A stretch of 64,000 bases of DNA from Acidobacteriota bacterium (lineage in GTDB: Bacteria; Acidobacteriota; Blastocatellia; Pyrinomonadales; Pyrinomonadaceae): positions 444,001 to 508,000 of the forward strand of contig CP065003.1 in the NCBI GenBank assembly GCA_016700175.1, given 5' to 3'. Shown in pieces: positions 61,644 to 64,000 of the stretch. Position 1 is the first letter of the stretch. Each line of letters begins with the position of its first letter. The notes below the pieces were generated by a model. The model had not been told where the DNA came from and made no database searches. It worked only from the letters and a program-made list of their open reading frames with translations. The translations under genes were made by a program, and so were the position numbers.

Positions 61644-62207
61644 ATGAAGCGCGTGTTTTCAGCGATAGAACTCTCGGAGAGCGTACGGGACTCCGTAAAG
61701 ACCTACGCCGGGAATCTCGCCCGCGAGTTTCCGGAAGCGCCGGCAAGATGGTCGAGTGTCGAGAAGCTCCATCTTACACTGCGATTTTTCGGGAATGTCG
61801 AAGAACCGGCCCTGAAAGTGATTATCGATGCTTACAAGCGTATCGCGGCTGTATCTTCGCCTTTCCGGCTTGTGATCGAGGGGACGGGCGTATTCCCTGC
61901 TGTGCGTCGCCCGAAGGTGCTTTGGCTCGGAGTTTCCGGCGCGGAAACGCTCGGCAGCTTCAGGTCCGGCGTTGATGAAGAACTAGCCGCAGCAGGCTTC
62001 GAGCAAGAGAAAAGGGAGTTTCGCCCCCACCTCACGATAGCCCGGCTCAAGGGCGGGCCAGGTGCCGGATGCCTTGCCGGACGCCATCTCTCGTTAGAGT
62101 TCGAGCCCGTCGAACTCAGCGTCTCGAGGATCGTTGTTTTCGAGAGCGTGATGAAGCCGACGGGCTCCGAATACAGTGTGATCGAAAGCGCCGGGCTGCT
62201 CAGGTAA
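61644..62207 (+). CDS. thpR: RNA 2',3'-cyclic phosphodiesterase (2'-5' RNA ligase family)
   Basis: A 187-residue two-His phosphoesterase. The paired H-x-T-x motifs are H-L-T-L-R-F at 43-48 and H-L-T-I-A-R-L at 129-135. The start at 61644 gives M-K-R-V-F-S-A-I-E-L, the usual opening of the family; longer in-frame starts overlap the divergent mltG gene. It acts on RNA ends carrying 2',3'-cyclic phosphate. Confidence 0.93.
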   Translation: MKRVFSAIELSESVRDSVKTYAGNLAREFPEAPARWSSVEKLHLTLRFFGNVEEPALKVIIDAYKRIAAVSSPFRLVIEGTGVFPAVRRPKVLWLGVSGAETLGSFRSGVDEELAAAGFEQEKREFRPHLTIARLKGGPGAGCLAGRHLSLEFEPVELSVSRIVVFESVMKPTGSEYSVIESAGLLR

Positions 62208-62210
62208 CAG

Positions 62211-62834
62211 CTATTCCGCAGATCCCTGCTTTTTCTCGAGAGCGGATTCGATCGCCTTCGTGACCTCCGGGCTTTCGGGCGTTTCCTTCGACGAGAATCG
62301 GGCAATGATCTCGCCCTTGTCGTTGGCAAGGATCTTGTTGAAGTTCCAGGTGATCTCGCCCGCGAAGTCCGGATTCGCCTTCTCGCTTGTCAGGTAGGCG
62401 TAGAGAGGATGCTGGTCCTCACCTTTCACGCTGATCTTCGCGAACATTGGGAAAGTGACCTGGTACCTGAGGGTGCAGAACTCCTTGATCTCCTCGTTGG
62501 TTCCCGGCTCCTGGCCCATGAAATTGTTGGCAGGGAAGCCGAGGATCACAAATCCCCGGTCCTTGTATTTCTCGTAGATCGCCTGGAGGCCGGCGTACTG
62601 GGGCGTATACCCGCATTTGCTCGCCGTATTCACGAACATTACAACGTTGCCCTTGTACTTCGAGAGGCTGACCTTGTTGCCGTCGATGTCGAGCATCTCG
62701 AACTCGTAAAACGATTTCGCAGTTACGGGTTTCATCTTGGTTGCGGAGGATGCGCCGAAAAGACCGAGTCCGTATGACGCCGCGATAACGGCGAAAACCG
62801 TCGCGGCTATTAGAATTCCGTATATCGTTCGCAT
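62211..62834 (-). CDS. Glutathione peroxidase-like protein, membrane or exported
   Basis: A 207-residue protein (ATG at 62834 with GGAG upstream; a longer start at 62870 is unlikely). An N-terminal hydrophobic segment (4-26) anchors or exports it. The thioredoxin-fold part has the GPx tetrad: C74 (in N-T-A-S-K-C-G-Y-T), Q108, W163 and N164. Cys replaces Sec, as in bacterial GPx that often use thioredoxin. It would reduce peroxides outside the cytoplasm. It is convergent with thpR. Confidence 0.93.
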   Translation of the reverse strand: MRTIYGILIAATVFAVIAASYGLGLFGASSATKMKPVTAKSFYEFEMLDIDGNKVSLSKYKGNVVMFVNTASKCGYTPQYAGLQAIYEKYKDRGFVILGFPANNFMGQEPGTNEEIKEFCTLRYQVTFPMFAKISVKGEDQHPLYAYLTSEKANPDFAGEITWNFNKILANDKGEIIARFSSKETPESPEVTKAIESALEKKQGSAE

Positions 62835-62932
62835 AGTAATTCTCCGAATGTGATTTCGAATTCCTTCCAAAAGCCGATTCGGAGATGGCAGGCGTCAATC
62901 CCGGCATCTCCGAAGGAAAAAGTGTAGCAAAA

Positions 62933-63982
62933 CTAGCTGCTCAGTTCACGCCTCGACCGCGGCTGATTGGGCTCTTCTTCAACCGCGTCGTCCTTCGTGA
63001 TCCCGAGCACTTCGCCAAGCGATCCAACCGTTGACATCACGCTTGAGGTTTCCGTGGGCATGAATATGACCTTCGAGTTCTGTGTCCGGGTCATATCGCG
63101 GAGCGAATCGATGTAACGCGCCGTGATAAGGTACTGCGCCGTCTGCCCTGCATCGCCGATCGAGCCGGCGATCTGCTTGATCGCCGCCGCTTCGGCTTCA
63201 GCGGCACGAAGACGCGCCTGAGCGGCGCCTTCCGCCTCGAGGATCGCCGACTGTTTCGCGCCTTCCGCCCTTGTGATCGCCGACTGCTTCTCGCCTTCCG
63301 CTCTCGCGATCGCCGCCTGTTTGTCTCCCTCCGCCTGAAGGACGAGCGCGCGCCTGTTCCGCTCGGCGGTCATCTGCTTCTCCATCGTTATCCGCACGTC
63401 TTCCGGCGGATTGATGTTCTTGACGTCCACCCGGGTGACCTTGACTCCCCATTTGTCGGTCGCCTCGTCGAGGATGATCTGCAATTTCGAGTTGATCTGG
63501 TCTCGCGAGGAAAGCGTGTGGTCGAGGTCCATCTCGCCCATAACGGCACGCATGCCGGTGATAGTCAGCTGGACGATACCGCCGACGAGGTCAGCGACCT
63601 CGTACACCGCCTTTGTCGGGTCGGTTATCTGCCAGTACACGACCGAATCCACATTTATGGTCACGTTGTCCCGGGTAATGACGGGCTGCGGAGGCAGGTC
63701 GATGTATTGTTCACGCAGGTCGATCGAGGTCTGGCCGGGCCGCGCGTTTGTCCAGTAGACGGCGCGCGGAGCCTCGAAGAACGGCACAATGAGGTTCAGA
63801 CCGCTCTTTGCGACCCTTGAGAACCGCCCGAGGCGCTCTATCAGGAGGACCGATGACTGCGGCACGATCTTGATCGTCTTCCAGGCCACGATCAGCAACG
63901 CGATGCCGAAGAAGCCAAGCAGAAAAAGAAAGACCAGGAGAGAAAGCGCTTCAGCTTGAAACAGAAAGAACGGCTCGATCAT
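62933..63982 (-). CDS. SPFH/Band 7 (stomatin-like) membrane protein
   Basis: A 349-residue protein. A membrane helix (about 11-34) is followed by the Band 7 domain (about 40-200; G-L-N-L-I-V-P-F at about 61-68, R-D-N-V-T-I-N-V-D at 103-111) and a long coiled coil with repeated A-E-G-(E/D)-K-Q-(A/S)-A-I units (about 215-265). QmcA/stomatin-like proteins form large ring assemblies on membranes and often control proteases such as FtsH. The gene has GGAGG eight bases before its ATG. Its usual upstream partner, an NfeD gene, would lie just outside the window. Confidence 0.93.
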   Translation of the reverse strand: MIEPFFLFQAEALSLLVFLFLLGFFGIALLIVAWKTIKIVPQSSVLLIERLGRFSRVAKSGLNLIVPFFEAPRAVYWTNARPGQTSIDLREQYIDLPPQPVITRDNVTINVDSVVYWQITDPTKAVYEVADLVGGIVQLTITGMRAVMGEMDLDHTLSSRDQINSKLQIILDEATDKWGVKVTRVDVKNINPPEDVRITMEKQMTAERNRRALVLQAEGDKQAAIARAEGEKQSAITRAEGAKQSAILEAEGAAQARLRAAEAEAAAIKQIAGSIGDAGQTAQYLITARYIDSLRDMTRTQNSKVIFMPTETSSVMSTVGSLGEVLGITKDDAVEEEPNQPRSRRELSS

Positions 63983-64000
63983 TTCTCGACCTCCGATTGA

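Noticed and set aside
62211..62834. Selenoprotein form of the glutathione peroxidase-like gene
   Set aside because: The active-site residue is a normal Cys codon and there is no in-frame TGA or SECIS-like hairpin.

Overview
This 64 kb window is a bacterial chromosome segment that is GC-rich by eye and densely coded, with about 57 protein genes, one tRNA and very little mobile DNA. The cell looks like an LPS-bearing diderm with meso-DAP peptidoglycan: there is an LptE-like lipoprotein beside holA, an OmpA-like C-terminus, a MurE with the DNPR signature, and several lipobox proteins. It appears to make bacillithiol (bshC) and carries Ser/Thr kinase, FHA and PP2C signalling. These traits, together with the long Asp-box propeller protein and the gingipain-type (C25) protein, fit Acidobacteriota, probably class Blastocatellia. 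That assignment is an inference from gene content; no 16S rRNA gene is present.

Layout. 1-5.4 kb: the 3' end of a secreted PKD/OmpA-like protein, a 13-Asp-box propeller, bshC and a lone biotin carrier protein. 5.6-14.2 kb (mostly minus strand): mutL with a small Cys-rich gene, a 1-Cys peroxiredoxin, a CorC/HlyC-type protein, and the run phoH-ybeY-zwf-pgl. 14.4-17.6 kb: atpD-atpC without the rest of the ATP synthase operon, then a secreted protein. 17.7-31.8 kb (plus strand): an HExxH protein, recG, rsmD, an EamA transporter, aroC, tilS, ftsH, a Tat-lipoprotein with a cupin-like core, folP, a membrane protein, lptE-like, holA and a lipoprotein. 31.8-34.6 kb (minus): rpsT, a membrane J-protein and pabB. 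34.6-39.4 kb: an APC permease, a PilZ protein, a repeat-rich 1 kb gap, murE and a small membrane protein. 39.5-43.2 kb: tRNA-Leu(UAG), tig, clpP, clpX. 43.4-48.0 kb: divergent ggt and C25 peptidase genes. 48.1-57.0 kb: the most interesting locus, described next. 57.0-64 kb: trmH-like, two cyclophilins, dtd, a Cof-type HAD phosphatase, mltG, thpR, a glutathione peroxidase-like gene and an SPFH/Band 7 gene.

The 48.1-57.0 kb locus has an FHA protein and a membrane Ser/Thr kinase on the minus strand. Divergent from them are a second FHA protein, a class B PBP, a RodA/FtsW-type polymerase and a PP2C phosphatase with a membrane anchor. This is the same set of parts as the actinobacterial fhaA-fhaB-pstP-rodA-pbpA-pknA/B locus. 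Here the kinase sensor is an SH3b domain rather than PASTA repeats, and both the PBP and RodA are architecturally unusual. It reads as a phospho-signalling module that controls a peptidoglycan synthase in a Gram-negative-type cell.

The non-coding DNA holds two dispersed repeat families. One is a REP-like element built from inverted copies of a GTAC...CTTCAG motif (10.1, 36.5, 37.3 and 60.3 kb). The other is a short palindrome, TCATTGATCAATGA and relatives, placed at or near stop codons (5.4, 26.9, 43.2 and 60.5 kb), with a related 14-bp tandem array at 26.7 kb. Promoters of the TTGACA-17-TATAAT type can be read before rpsT, clpP and bshC.
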